A DNA stretch of 64,000 nt, from positions 51,319 through 115,318 of the forward strand of contig JAFGSI010000030.1 in assembly GCA_016934715.1 (NCBI GenBank). The letters run 5' to 3'. The stretch is from Anaerolineales bacterium. GTDB taxonomy: Bacteria; Chloroflexota; Anaerolineae; Anaerolineales; Villigracilaceae. The notes under the pieces are model-generated. The model ran no database searches. It saw only the letters and a list, made by a program, of their open reading frames with translations, and was not told the origin of the DNA. Within the stretch, counting starts at the first letter, position 1. Every line of letters starts with the position of its first letter. Positions 15,961 to 24,951 of this stretch are shown here, one piece after another. The translations under genes and the position numbers were made by a program.

Positions 15961-16425
15961 TCAGCTGTGGGTGTTGATCTTCGCGAAGTAGGCCTTGACG
16001 ACCGGATCGCTGTAGAACACCAGGGCCAGGATACCGACGACCAGCGAGACCACGTTGCCGACCAGGATGCAGCAGATCTCCAGCACGGCGATCGTCTGCG
16101 AGGGCTGCACCGGCTGGGGCGGGTTGGAGAGCAGTTTCGAGGCGTAAACGACCTCGAAAATCCCCAGCACGGTCGGCAGGATGGTCAGCGGAACCAGACA
16201 GATGGTCACGATACCGGCAGTCACGCCCAGGGAGGCCCCCAACCCCCACAGGATATTCAGGATGCCGTTGATCAGTGTCAGGACGACAAGGGTGGTCACC
16301 AGGCCGGGTTTCTCGTCGGGCTGGTAGCCCGGGGTCTCCGCAGGGATGATCGGTGCGGAGGTCTCTCCCGCCGGCGGGACGATCTCATTGACAGACTCTT
16401 CGGAGGAATTCTTCTTGGTTGGCAT
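15961..16425 (-). CDS. Small multi-pass membrane protein, tandem paralogue B
   Basis: A 154-aa paralogue of the downstream gene at 15424. It has a longer polar N-terminus (about 45 residues, Pro/Glu-rich) before three hydrophobic segments and the shared ending FYSDPVVKAYFA. The extension probably faces the cytoplasm, given the lack of a signal sequence; this is inference. Its own terminator follows at 15913. No family was recognised. Confidence 0.7.
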   Translation of the reverse strand: MPTKKNSSEESVNEIVPPAGETSAPIIPAETPGYQPDEKPGLVTTLVVLTLINGILNILWGLGASLGVTAGIVTICLVPLTILPTVLGIFEVVYASKLLSNPPQPVQPSQTIAVLEICCILVGNVVSLVVGILALVFYSDPVVKAYFAKINTHS

Positions 16426-16506
16426 GTTCTTTTTCCTGCCTTTCTTGGTAAGTATGGTTGATCAAAAGATATAACGAAAGCAAGGCGGAAAAGTTGCTTA
16501 AACAAC

Positions 16507-16531
16507 CAAGCCCATCCAGAGGACGGGCTTG
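16507..16531 (-). terminator. Intrinsic terminator of the DUF4870-like gene
   Basis: On the minus strand an 11-bp stem (one G-U) with a TCT loop, followed by a TTGTTTAAGCAACTTTT stretch. It lies 24 nt after the stop at 16555. Confidence 0.75.
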
Positions 16532-16554
16532 AGGAAAGGTGCAAATCCGGGCGG

Positions 16555-16869
16555 TCAGGCCCAGCCCTGCTTCTTGACGAAATCGGTCAGCACGGGCACG
16601 GTCACCCAATTGCCCTGGAAGGACTGGACAGCCAGGACGATGGCGTAGATCAAGCCCACTGCATACAGGCAACCGACCGTGATGGCCCCGACGATGGTGA
16701 TGACGACCCACAGGGCCAGGGACAGAACTGCATTATATTTAATGAAAGGTCGCGTTTTCTTGTCTTCCATCAGGAGCATGATGACGCCAACTGGCCAGAA
16801 GAGCCAGCAGAGCAATGCCCATAGTTTATCATCCTGGGTGAGCTCGGGATTGACGGGTTGTTCGGTCAT
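16555..16869 (-). CDS. DUF4870/Tic20-like small membrane protein
   Basis: A 104-aa protein with about three to four hydrophobic segments. The pattern (KLWALLCWLFWPVGVIMLLMEDKKTRPFIKYNAVLSL) matches DUF4870 proteins: a first helix, then a KKSRFVRFHAMQAL-like basic stretch. ATG 16869 is chosen because GGAGG sits 9 nt upstream; a TTG four codons earlier would place that site inside the gene. Function unknown. It faces fmt divergently. Confidence 0.8.
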   Translation of the reverse strand: MTEQPVNPELTQDDKLWALLCWLFWPVGVIMLLMEDKKTRPFIKYNAVLSLALWVVITIVGAITVGCLYAVGLIYAIVLAVQSFQGNWVTVPVLTDFVKKQGWA

Positions 16870-16987
16870 TTTTTTTGCCTCCAAATTAATAGAGAAGATG
16901 ATGAGCTAAAGTTATGCCGTATTGTACAACGAAAGTGGACAAAAAGCAACCGAATTTATCCCGGATAGGAAGAATGGGAGAATGTGC

Positions 16988-16993
16988 TACAAT
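16988..16993 (+). promoter_or_regulatory. Extended -10 promoter of fmt, leaderless type
   Basis: TGC-TACAAT (TG at 16985-16986) forms an extended -10 box. Only 6 nt separate it from ATG 17000, so transcription would begin at or next to the start codon, and no ribosome site is present. Confidence 0.55.
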
Positions 16994-16999
16994 CACGCC

Positions 17000-17932
17000 A
17001 TGGCCACCGCCCCCCGAATCGTGTTCATGGGATCGCCGGACTTCGCCGTTCCGATCCTGGAAGCCCTGACCCGGGCGTACCCGGTCGTCGGCGTGGTGAC
17101 CCAACCCGATCGTCCGGCGGGGCGCGGCCGGATCCTGGTTCCTCCGCCGGTCAAAGAGACGGCCCTGCGCCTGGGCCTGCCGGTCATCCAGCCCGAGCGG
17201 TTGCGCCAACCCGTGGCGATGGACCAGCTGCGGACCTGGGCCCCTGACCTGATCGTCGTGACAGCTTTCGGGCAGATTCTCAAGCCCGAAGTGCTCGAGT
17301 TGCCCTTGCACGGCTGTATCAATGTCCACGCCTCGCTGTTGCCAAGGGGACGCGGCGCAGCGCCGATCCAGGCCGCCCTGCTGGCCGGCGATGCTGAGAC
17401 CGGGGTCACGATCATGCGGATGGACCCAGGGGTGGATACCGGTCCGCTGTATGCCAGCCGGGCCATCCCGATCGCCGCCGAGGAGACCGCCGGGACGCTG
17501 TTCGCCAAACTTGCCCTGCTCGGGGCCGACCTGTTGCTCGAAACCCTGCCGGGCATCCTGAACGGGGAACTCCAACCCCGACCCCAGCCGGCCGAGGGGG
17601 TCACTTACGCCGCGATGCTCAAGAAGGAGGACGGGCGGCTTGATTTCACCCGGCCGGCTGTCGAATTGGAGCGCCGGGTGCGGGCGATGAATCCCTGGCC
17701 GGGGGCTTTCTTTGACTGGCAGGGCGCCTCGCTCAAGGTCCACAAAGCGCATACCGCCTTCGCCTTACCCTACGTGTTCCAGCAAGCCGGCACACGCAGC
17801 GTGCACGCTGGCCAGCCGGCAATCTACGGCAGTGACAATACCATGCTGGTCCTCGATGAGGTCCAGCCGGCAGGGAGGAAGCCCATGTCCGGCAAGGCCT
17901 TCCTGGCCGGGGCTCGGGAGTGGAGCGCCTGA
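17000..17932 (+). CDS. fmt: Methionyl-tRNA formyltransferase
   Basis: Formylates initiator Met-tRNA using 10-formyl-THF. The 310-aa protein shows the N-terminal [14 protein letters not shown], the catalytic signature [14 protein letters not shown] (Asn-His-Asp site, near residues 110-123), and the DTGPLY loop. The C-terminal OB-type domain follows from about residue 205. ATG 17000 places the first Rossmann strand at the N-terminus as in the family. A def (deformylase) gene, a common partner, is not next to it here. Confidence 0.93.
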   Translation: MATAPRIVFMGSPDFAVPILEALTRAYPVVGVVTQPDRPAGRGRILVPPPVKETALRLGLPVIQPERLRQPVAMDQLRTWAPDLIVVTAFGQILKPEVLELPLHGCINVHASLLPRGRGAAPIQAALLAGDAETGVTIMRMDPGVDTGPLYASRAIPIAAEETAGTLFAKLALLGADLLLETLPGILNGELQPRPQPAEGVTYAAMLKKEDGRLDFTRPAVELERRVRAMNPWPGAFFDWQGASLKVHKAHTAFALPYVFQQAGTRSVHAGQPAIYGSDNTMLVLDEVQPAGRKPMSGKAFLAGAREWSA

Positions 17933-17947
17933 GTTGCTGGTGGGGTA

Positions 17948-17976
17948 TTGTGGAAAAGTTCACAAAAAGGTATCAT
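17948..17976 (+). promoter_or_regulatory. Candidate sigma-70 promoter of the selenoprotein peroxiredoxin
   Basis: TTGTGG (17948-17953), a 17-nt spacer, and TATCAT (17971-17976). Start of transcription would be near 17983, giving a leader of about 40 nt with AAAGGAG before ATG 18024. Confidence 0.5.
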
Positions 17977-18023
17977 ACGTACAGGCACCAGGCGCTCGCC
18001 TGCCGCTGCACAAAGGAGATCCA

Positions 18024-18740
18024 ATGGCTGATCAACCGCAAGGATGTGCTCGCGTCACGGGCAAACCGATGGGGGATTCCTCGCCCCCCGCTCCCGGTCC
18101 TGAGACCCCCGAACTAAAAAAGGAGATGCCGATGACCGCTCGCGTGGGGCAGAAGGCCCCTGATTTCCAGGCCCCGGCGTATTACCGGGGCAAATTTACG
18201 TCTGTCAAACTATCCGACTACATCGGGAAGTGGATCATGGTGTGTTTCTACCCGGGTGACTTCACCTTTGTCTGAGCGACCGAAGTGTCGGCGGTCGCCG
18301 ACAAGTACAAGGTCCTGCAGGACCTGGGTGTCGAGGTCATCTCGGTCAGCGTGGACAGTCACTTCGTCCACAAGATGTGGAACGACAACGAACTGGTCAA
18401 GATGGTGGAAGGCGGGGTGCCCTTTCACATGGCCTCCGATCAGGCCGGCAATATCGGGAAGGCGTTTGGCGTCTATGACGAGAACCAGGGCATCGAGATG
18501 CGCGGCCGCTTCATCATTGACCCGGACGGCGTCATCCAGGCGATGGAAGTCCTGACCCCGCCTGTCGGACGCAAGTTTTCCGAGACCGTGCGCCAGGTCC
18601 AGGCTTTTCAGCACGTGCGGGCCAGCAAGGGCACCGAGGCCACCCCGGCCGGCTGGGAACCCGGTGAACCGGCCCTCAAGCCCAACCCCGACCTGGTCGG
18701 GAACGTCTGGAAGGTCTGGAAGCCTTCCATGGAGAACTAA
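18024..18740 (+). CDS. Selenocysteine-containing peroxiredoxin (AhpC/TSA family), UGA at codon 84
   Basis: Reduces peroxides in the cytosol. Two open stretches of the same frame, 18024-18272 and 18276-18740, are separated only by TGA 18273-18275 and together give one complete 238-residue peroxiredoxin. The stop falls exactly on the peroxidatic residue: [16 protein letters not shown] corresponds to the FxxxDFTFVCPTE motif, so UGA most likely encodes selenocysteine 84. A perfect 7-bp hairpin with a GGUC loop starts 10 nt later and fits a bacterial SECIS. The usual C-terminal resolving Cys is absent (region reads TPAGWEPG), so it is of 1-Cys type or uses Cys8 or Cys75. ATG 18024 follows AAAGGAG; an internal ATG at 18132 also has a good site. 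selA, selB and selC are not in the window. Confidence 0.88.
18286..18303 (+). promoter_or_regulatory. Predicted bacterial SECIS element
   Basis: Arms 18286-18292 (TGTCGGC) and 18297-18303 (GCCGACA) pair over 7 bp around the tetraloop GGTC. The first loop G is 18 nt after the UGA, inside the usual 16-37 nt window, and the loop starts with G as bacterial SECIS loops require. It lies within the peroxiredoxin coding sequence. Confidence 0.82.
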
Positions 18741-19192
18741 GCGCGGCAAAGCCAGGCGAGCAATCCACGATCAAACCCGGGATGGAGCGCACCTCCGTCC
18801 CGGGTTTCTATCCGGTCGGGGAAATTTCGTACTCTTTCCACCCCATCCAACGACGATGCCAGGAGTGCATTCTCCACCAGCTGTCTTGCGGATGGCTCAG
18901 CGATGATAATGGAAATGACCTGCCGTCTTCCGACCAGATCTGGTGCTGGTAAGCGATCGGCAATCTGGTTGCCCTGATCGGCATGCGGTCCCTGTTCTTC
19001 CCGATTGGCTATGATGTTGGAAAGCAAGCTCTTCTCCGAGTTGTCTGCAGAACCCGCTTCCTCCAGGGAGCCGCGATGGTTTTTCTGCACAGGCCGGGGC
19101 GGATGGAACCTGTTGCCTGGTTGGGCGATCTTCCCGGGGAGGATTTTAAAAACGGATCTTTTGATTTACAATAGAATTTCGAGGAGGAGCCC
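18741..19192. other. Intergenic region before glpK
   Basis: 452 nt. It holds the peroxiredoxin terminator (18773-18807) and, at its end, the glpK promoter (TACAAT 19167-19172) and ribosome site. An open frame on the minus strand (18737-19090) has no ribosome site or family match and is not called as a gene; a decayed gene is possible. Confidence 0.5.
18773..18807 (+). terminator. Intrinsic terminator after the peroxiredoxin gene
   Basis: AAACCCGGGA (18773-18782) pairs with TCCCGGGTTT (18798-18807), with further GGA/TCC pairs inside; the descending arm ends in TTTCTAT. Confidence 0.8.
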
Positions 19193-20671
19193 ATGTCAAA
19201 ATATGTTGCCGCTATCGACCAGGGAACGACCAGCACACGTTTCATTCTTTTCGACCATGGAGGCAACGTGGTGGCCGTGGACCAGAAGGAGCACCGGCAG
19301 ATCTATCCCAGGCCCGGCTGGGTCGAACACGATGCCATTGAGATCTGGACCCGTACCCAGGAAGTCATCGGCGGGGCGCTCGGCAAGGGCGGCATCGATC
19401 CCAAGGAGCTTGCCGCCGTGGGCATCACCAACCAGCGCGAGACGACCCTGGTCTGGGAAAAGGCCACTGGCAAGCCAGTCTACAATGCCATCGTCTGGCA
19501 GGATACCCGCACCGATGGGATCTGCAACGAACTGGCGCAGCGAGGAGGCCAGGACCGTCTGCGCGGCAGGACCGGCCTGCCGCTGGCGACCTACTTTTCG
19601 GGCCCGAAGATCAGGTGGATCCTCGACAGCCTGCCTGGCGTGCGGGCCCGAGCCGAAAAGGGCGAATTGCTCTTCGGCACCATGGATACCTGGGTGATCT
19701 GGAACCTGACCGGCGCACATGTCACCGATGTTACCAATGCCAGCCGGACCCTGCTGATGGACCTGGCCACGCTCGATTGGGACGACGAGATCCTGGCCCT
19801 GCTGGGCATCCCACGGGCGATGCTGCCTGAGATCCGCTCCTCGTCCGAAATCTATGGGACAGCGGGCGGCACGATTGACGGAATCCCGGTGGCTGGCGAC
19901 CTGGGCGACCAGCAGGCAGCCCTTTTTGGCCAGACCTGCTATGCTCCTGGTGAGGCCAAGAATACCTACGGCACCGGCTGTTTCATGCTTCTTAACACCG
20001 GGGAGAGGCCTGTTCCGTCGCAATCCGGGCTGCTGACCACCCTGGGCTACAAGATCGGGGAGCAGCCTGCTGTCTACGCCCTGGAGGGCTCGATCGCCAT
20101 TACCGGGGCCCTGGTCCAATGGCTGCGCGACAACCTGGGGCTGATCGAGAAGTCGTCGGACGTGGAGGCATTGGCCGGCTCGGTCGAGGACAGCGGCGGG
20201 ATCTACTTCGTTCCGGCCTTTTCCGGGTTGTTCGCCCCCTACTGGCGGTCCGACGCCCGCGGCGTGATCGTCGGCCTGACCGGTTACATCACCAAGGGCC
20301 ACCTGGCCCGGGCCGTCCTGGAGGCTACCGCCTATCAGACGCGCGAGGTCCTGGATGCCATGGAGAAAGACTCAGGCGTCAAGCTGACCGCCCTGAAGGT
20401 CGACGGTGGGATGGTCTTTAATGAACTGCTGATGCAGTTCCAGGCCGACCTCCTTGCTGTGCCGGTCATCCGCCCCAGGGTGGCTGAGACGACTGCCCTG
20501 GGCGCGGCGTATGCTGCCGGTCTGGCGGTTGGTTTCTGGAAGGATTACGATGAACTGCGGCGCAACTGGGGCCAGGACAAGCAGTGGCAGCCGGGCATGG
20601 GTGCCGAAACCCGTGACCACCTGTATGCCGGTTGGAAGAAGGCCGTGACGCGCACCTTCGACTGGATATAG
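19193..20671 (+). CDS. glpK: Glycerol kinase
   Basis: Phosphorylates glycerol to sn-glycerol-3-phosphate with ATP. The 492-aa FGGY-family enzyme shows the N-terminal [11 protein letters not shown] phosphate motif, the GITNQRETT and WQDTRT segments of the substrate site, and the C-terminal [19 protein letters not shown] and [13 protein letters not shown] signatures. GAGGAGGAG precedes ATG 19193, and TACAAT at 19167-19172 is a likely -10. glpD follows 305 nt later, so together they move glycerol into dihydroxyacetone phosphate. No glycerol facilitator gene is adjacent. Confidence 0.95.
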   Translation: MSKYVAAIDQGTTSTRFILFDHGGNVVAVDQKEHRQIYPRPGWVEHDAIEIWTRTQEVIGGALGKGGIDPKELAAVGITNQRETTLVWEKATGKPVYNAIVWQDTRTDGICNELAQRGGQDRLRGRTGLPLATYFSGPKIRWILDSLPGVRARAEKGELLFGTMDTWVIWNLTGAHVTDVTNASRTLLMDLATLDWDDEILALLGIPRAMLPEIRSSSEIYGTAGGTIDGIPVAGDLGDQQAALFGQTCYAPGEAKNTYGTGCFMLLNTGERPVPSQSGLLTTLGYKIGEQPAVYALEGSIAITGALVQWLRDNLGLIEKSSDVEALAGSVEDSGGIYFVPAFSGLFAPYWRSDARGVIVGLTGYITKGHLARAVLEATAYQTREVLDAMEKDSGVKLTALKVDGGMVFNELLMQFQADLLAVPVIRPRVAETTALGAAYAAGLAVGFWKDYDELRRNWGQDKQWQPGMGAETRDHLYAGWKKAVTRTFDWI

Positions 20672-20976
20672 GATTTCATGGTCGTCGGAGAGTGGACCAG
20701 GCGCACATTGTCTGCAGTATGATCCACAGATCCAATCCTGTCCTCGATCCCGGCAAGACCCGTGCTGTCCTGCGCCAGGCAGGGGAAACCCGGCATGGAT
20801 TGGGCTTGAAATACGCCCCTTGTTGCGTGTCACCGGATTGGTCCGTTAGGCGAGCCGTGAAAAAAGCCTCGCTGTGGCCAGAGCGAAACAGAGGTTCGGC
20901 CGCGGGCAGTCAGAGAAAAGGACCGTGGGACTGGCCCCAAGCGACAATGGAATAATCCAAAGGATGAGTCCTGTAC
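20672..20976. other. Intergenic region between glpK and glpD
   Basis: 305 nt with no gene that can be supported and no clear terminator. AATAAT near 20950 and GGATG before ATG 20977 are weak promoter and ribosome-site candidates. Confidence 0.4.
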
Positions 20977-22653
20977 ATGAATCGCCAAGATATGCTTTCC
21001 TTCCTTAAAACCCATTCCCCGGAGGTCTTGATCGTCGGGGCAGGCATTAACGGTGTGGGGACCTTCCGCGACCTGGCCTTGCAGGGCGTGGATGTCCTGC
21101 TCGTCGATCAGGGCGACTTCTGCTCGGGGGCCAGCGCGGCCTCCTCGCACATGGCCCACGGCGGCATCCGCTACCTGGAGAACGGCGAGTTCCGCCTGGT
21201 GCGCGAGGCGGTCCGCGAGCGCAACCGCATGATCGAGAATGCCCCGCACCTGGTTCACCCGCTGCCAACCACCTTCCCGATCTTCAAGCTCCTTTCGGGT
21301 TTGTTGAATGCCCCGCTCAAGTTCCTCGGCCTGCTCGAGAAACCAGCCGAGCGTGGCGGGCTGGTGATCAAGATCGGCCTGATCTTCTACGATGCCTTCA
21401 CCCGCCGCCAGGGCACCGTTCCGGCGCACGTCTTCGAGGGCCGCCGGAAGTCGCTCGAGAAGTTCCCGGCGCTCAACCCGGAGATCAAGTTCACCGCCAC
21501 CTACTACGACGGTTCGATCTTCAGCCCCGAGCGTTACACTGTCGAACTGCTGCTCGATGCTCAGGCCGAAGGTGACCATGCCCGGGCGCTCAACTACGTC
21601 TCGCTGGCAGGGGTTCAGGGTCAAGCGGTCTTGTTGCGGGACGAAGTCAGCGGCGCAATGATCCCGGTGCGCCCGAAGTTGCTGATCAACGCTGCCGGAC
21701 CCTGGATCGACCTCGCCAACCGGATCCTCGGCCTGCCGACCCATTATATCGGCGGGACCAAGGGCTCGCACCTGGTTCTCGACCATCCTGAACTGCGGCG
21801 GGCCATCGGCGACCACGAGTTCTTCTTCGAGAACAAGGATGGCCGTATCGTGCTCCTCTTCCCGCTTGGAGACAAGGTCATGGTCGGAACCTCCGATCTG
21901 CCGATTGACGATCCCGACTCGGCCCGCTGCACCCCGGCCGAGGAGGATTACTTCATCGAGATGATCGGACGGGTCTTTCCGGACCTCGCCATCCGCCGCG
22001 AGCAGATCGTCTTCCGCTTCTCCGGTGTCCGCCCGCTGGCCTACACCCAGGCTCGCATTGCCGGGCAGATCACGCGCGACCACCACATCCAGGCGGATCG
22101 CCTGGGCGCCATCCCGATCCTCTCGCTGGTGGGCGGCAAGTGGACCTCCTACCGGGCTTTCTCGGAGCAGGTGACCAATCAGGCCCTGGCCATCCTGGGC
22201 CTGCCACGCAAGGCGGATACCCAAGAACTGCCCATCGGCGGCGGGGCTGACTACCCCTGGAGCGGGTACGAACAACTCCAGTATCTGAACAAGCTCCATG
22301 CGCTGACCGGCCTGCCCGGCACGCGTCCGAAGGTTCTCTTTGACCGTTATGGGACGCGTGCCGCGGCCATCGCCGGCTTCCTGGCAGGCCGCACCGACGC
22401 GCCGCTTGCCCACTATCCCGAGATGACCCGCGGCGAGATCGTTTTCTTGGTCACGCAGGAAGGGGTGGTCCACCTGGATGACCTGCTCCTGCGGCGGACG
22501 ATGCTGGCGATTCTCGGGCAGCTTACCCATTCGCTGGTGGAGGAACTCGGGGAGATTTGCGGTGCAACGCTTGGCTGGTCGCAGGGGGAGCGTCAGGCCG
22601 AGGTGAAGCGGGCACTCAAGATCCTGGCTGATCGGCACGGGGTCCGGTTGTGA
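20977..22653 (+). CDS. glpD: FAD-dependent glycerol-3-phosphate dehydrogenase
   Basis: Membrane-associated flavoenzyme oxidising glycerol-3-phosphate to dihydroxyacetone phosphate and feeding electrons to quinone. The 558-aa protein has the dinucleotide motif VGAGINGVG at about residues 20-28, then SGASAASSHMAHGGIRYLE, which matches the GlpD flavin/substrate region. The length fits the family (about 500-560 aa). It pairs with glpK. GlpA-type enzymes of the GlpABC complex are similar, but no glpB or glpC follows, so GlpD is preferred. The glycosyltransferase gene begins 31 nt downstream. Confidence 0.92.
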   Translation: MNRQDMLSFLKTHSPEVLIVGAGINGVGTFRDLALQGVDVLLVDQGDFCSGASAASSHMAHGGIRYLENGEFRLVREAVRERNRMIENAPHLVHPLPTTFPIFKLLSGLLNAPLKFLGLLEKPAERGGLVIKIGLIFYDAFTRRQGTVPAHVFEGRRKSLEKFPALNPEIKFTATYYDGSIFSPERYTVELLLDAQAEGDHARALNYVSLAGVQGQAVLLRDEVSGAMIPVRPKLLINAAGPWIDLANRILGLPTHYIGGTKGSHLVLDHPELRRAIGDHEFFFENKDGRIVLLFPLGDKVMVGTSDLPIDDPDSARCTPAEEDYFIEMIGRVFPDLAIRREQIVFRFSGVRPLAYTQARIAGQITRDHHIQADRLGAIPILSLVGGKWTSYRAFSEQVTNQALAILGLPRKADTQELPIGGGADYPWSGYEQLQYLNKLHALTGLPGTRPKVLFDRYGTRAAAIAGFLAGRTDAPLAHYPEMTRGEIVFLVTQEGVVHLDDLLLRRTMLAILGQLTHSLVEELGEICGATLGWSQGERQAEVKRALKILADRHGVRL

Positions 22654-22671
22654 GCCGCCAATGCCTGATGG

Positions 22672-22677
22672 TAAAAT
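22672..22677 (+). promoter_or_regulatory. Extended -10 promoter before the glycosyltransferase, leaderless type
   Basis: TGG-TAAAAT (TG at 22669-22670), with 7 nt to ATG 22685 and no ribosome site. It would give an almost leaderless transcript for the downstream glycan cluster. Confidence 0.5.
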
Positions 22678-22684
22678 TGCCCTG

Positions 22685-23605
22685 ATGCAGTGCTCCATTG
22701 TCATTCCTGTCTATCGCGGTGAGGCGACCCTCGAGCCGCTGGTCGAGCGGCTGGGCCAGATCCTGCCTGGCCTGGCCCGCAAGTTCGAGGTCATCCTGGT
22801 CAACGACGACAGCCCGGACGACTCCTGGACTGTCATCGAGCGCCTGGCGAAACGCTACCGCTGGGTGACGGGCATCCGCTTGATGCGCAACTATGGCCAG
22901 CACAATGCCACCCTGTGCGGGGTGCGGGCGGCGCGCTATGAAATCACGGTAACCATGGATGACGATCTGCAGCACCCACCGGAGGAACTGCCGCGCCTGC
23001 TGGCCAAATTTGACGAGGGGTTCGACGTGGTCTACGGGGCACCGAAACGCCTGCCACAGGGTCTGCTGCGCAACTGGATGACCAGGACGATCAAGACCCT
23101 GCTGGCACGGGTGATGGGTGTCCCCTCGGTGCGCAACATCTCCGCTTTCCGGGCCTTCCGGACCAGCCTGCGGGATGCCTTCACGAACTTCCGCAGCCCG
23201 TCACTGACCCTCGATGTGTTGCTCTCCTGGGGTACCAGCCGTTTCACCTCCGTGCAGGTCGACATCGAGACCGCAGATGGGCGTTCGAACTATAACTTCG
23301 CGGCCCTGGTCAAGGCTGCCATGCTGATCCTGACCGGTTTCAGCACCGCCCCGCTGCGCTTTGCGTCCTGGCTCGGTTTCGCGTTGACGCTGTTTGGGAT
23401 GGCGGTGTTCGTCTATGTCATGATCATCTATTTCACTGCCGGCAGCCTGCCGGGATTCCCGTTCCTGGCCTCGATCATCTCGATCTTCGGCGGGGCGCAG
23501 TTGTTTGCCCTGGGCATCTTCGGCGAATACCTGGCGCGCATGTTCGATCGCATCATGGACCGGCCGCCCTACATCATTTCCAAGCAGGTTGGCGGCCAGA
23601 AGTGA
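22685..23605 (+). CDS. Family 2 glycosyltransferase, GtrB/ArnC/DPM1-like, with C-terminal membrane helices
   Basis: Predicted to transfer a sugar from a nucleotide sugar to a polyprenyl phosphate at the inner face of the membrane. The 306-aa protein has SIVIPVYRGE at the start, NDDSPDDSW, the metal motif DDDLQHPP near residue 91, and two C-terminal hydrophobic helices (about 218-245 and 255-280) as in GtrB/ArnC. ATG 22685 is preferred over ATG 22661 because the family starts at this strand and an extended -10 lies just upstream. First gene of a likely operon: the next gene overlaps its stop by 4 nt. Confidence 0.85.
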   Translation: MQCSIVIPVYRGEATLEPLVERLGQILPGLARKFEVILVNDDSPDDSWTVIERLAKRYRWVTGIRLMRNYGQHNATLCGVRAARYEITVTMDDDLQHPPEELPRLLAKFDEGFDVVYGAPKRLPQGLLRNWMTRTIKTLLARVMGVPSVRNISAFRAFRTSLRDAFTNFRSPSLTLDVLLSWGTSRFTSVQVDIETADGRSNYNFAALVKAAMLILTGFSTAPLRFASWLGFALTLFGMAVFVYVMIIYFTAGSLPGFPFLASIISIFGGAQLFALGIFGEYLARMFDRIMDRPPYIISKQVGGQK

Positions 23606-24309
23606 ACGTTGTCATCCTGCAGCCGTCCTACATCCCCTGGCGCGGCGTCTTCGACCAGATCCATCGGGCGGATCTGTTCATATTTTATGATGACGTCCAG
23701 TACGACAAACACGGCTGGCGCAACCGCAACCAGATCAAGACCGCCCAGGGTAAGCAATGGCTGACCATCCCGGTCCACAGCGCCGGGGTGACCCAGGGTC
23801 GCCAGATCAACGCGATCGAGATCGACTGGTCCAGGCCCTGGGCGGCCAACCACTGGAAGGCGCTGACCTTTGCCTACGCCAAAGCGCCCTTTTTCCGTCA
23901 CTACGCTGGCTTCCTTGAGCCTTTTTACCAGCGCCAGGACCAGTTCCTGGCCGATTTCACCATCGACCTGACCGTCGCCCTGGCCCGCCAGCTGGGTATC
24001 GTCCACACCCGTTTCATGCGCGCAAGCGAACTGGACGGCATCGACGGCGAGAAGACCGACCGCCTGATCCGGATCCTGACCCGGGTCGGGGCCGGGCACT
24101 ACCTCAGCGGCCCCTCGGCCAGGGAGTATATCGAGCTGGAGAAGTTCGCCACCGCCGGCATTGGCCTTGAGTTCGTCGAATACGATTATCCTGAATATCC
24201 TCAACTGTATCCGCCGTATGATCCCTTTGTCAGCATCCTCGACCTGCTCTTCATGACCGGGCCGGAGGCCCTTGCATCCATTATCAAGCCAGGAGATGAA
24301 AATCCGTGA
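23602..24309 (+). CDS. WbqC-like family protein
   Basis: A 235-aa member of the WbqC family, found in O-antigen and other glycan clusters. The characteristic start, VVILQPSYIPWRGVFDQI, and the YDDVQYDKHGWRNRNQIK motif are present. Relatives are thought to act with aminosugar pathways, but no activity is firmly established. The start is GTG 23602, overlapping the glycosyltransferase stop (GTGA), and its own stop overlaps the next gene's GTG in the same way, so the three are translationally coupled. Confidence 0.87.
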   Translation: MNVVILQPSYIPWRGVFDQIHRADLFIFYDDVQYDKHGWRNRNQIKTAQGKQWLTIPVHSAGVTQGRQINAIEIDWSRPWAANHWKALTFAYAKAPFFRHYAGFLEPFYQRQDQFLADFTIDLTVALARQLGIVHTRFMRASELDGIDGEKTDRLIRILTRVGAGHYLSGPSAREYIELEKFATAGIGLEFVEYDYPEYPQLYPPYDPFVSILDLLFMTGPEALASIIKPGDENP

Positions 24310-24941
24310 GTCTCAAAGACACCCAGAAGAAACTGAATGACTACTTCGCCGAGAAACTGGACCAATTCGGTGCGACCCCCAAGGGCGTAGACTATAATGG
24401 TCCCGAAGCCCAGGCGGTTCGCTTCGAGCAGCTGGTCGGGGTCATCGATCCGTCCCGGCCGTTCACCGTTGTCGACTACGGCTGCGGTTACGGGGCGATG
24501 TTCGACTTCCTGCATGCCAAAGGCTGGCAGTTCGAGTACTGGGGCGTGGATCTGATCGAGAAGATGGTCCTCGCCGGGCGCGAGACCCACCGGGAGTTCC
24601 CCAACGCCCACTTCACCACCGACGAGACCGAGGTCCCGCCCGCCGAGTACCTGCTGGCCGGGGCGATCTTCAACATCAAGCTGGAGGCCTCATACGAGGA
24701 TTGGCGCGCCTTCACAGTCGAGACCCTGCAGCGTATGGACCGCCTGTGTACGAAAGGCTTCTCGTTCAACATGCTGACCAGTTACTCCGACGCCGATCGC
24801 ATGGCCCAGCGGCCCGATCTCTATTTCGGTGATCCGCTCTTCTATTTTGATCACTGCAAGCGCAACTTCTCCCGCAGCGTGGCCCTGCTGCACGATTACG
24901 GTCTGTACGACTTCACCATTTTGGTGCGCAAAGACTTCTGA
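24306..24941 (+). CDS. Class I SAM-dependent methyltransferase in the glycan cluster
   Basis: A 211-aa methyltransferase with motif I DYGCGYG at residues 57-63 and an acidic strand-2 end (YWGVDLIE). Starts at GTG 24306, overlapping the WbqC stop. Because it sits inside a deoxyaminosugar cluster and is translationally coupled, sugar N- or O-methylation is the best guess; an acyl-group precursor role cannot be excluded. The next gene starts 10 nt later. Confidence 0.8.
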   Translation: MSLKDTQKKLNDYFAEKLDQFGATPKGVDYNGPEAQAVRFEQLVGVIDPSRPFTVVDYGCGYGAMFDFLHAKGWQFEYWGVDLIEKMVLAGRETHREFPNAHFTTDETEVPPAEYLLAGAIFNIKLEASYEDWRAFTVETLQRMDRLCTKGFSFNMLTSYSDADRMAQRPDLYFGDPLFYFDHCKRNFSRSVALLHDYGLYDFTILVRKDF

Positions 24942-24951
24942 CCCTGCGGTT

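Noticed and set aside
18276..18740. Peroxiredoxin as a frameshifted or truncated pseudogene
   Set aside because: Both sides of the UGA are in the same frame with intact conserved sequence, and a SECIS-like hairpin is correctly placed; selenocysteine explains it better.
18737..19090. Minus-strand 117-codon frame between the peroxiredoxin and glpK
   Set aside because: Includes the terminator hairpin and lacks a ribosome site or recognisable domain. A decayed gene cannot be excluded.
20830..22704. Open frame of 624 codons antisense to glpD
   Set aside because: glpD is unmistakable on the plus strand; the antisense frame has no start signals.
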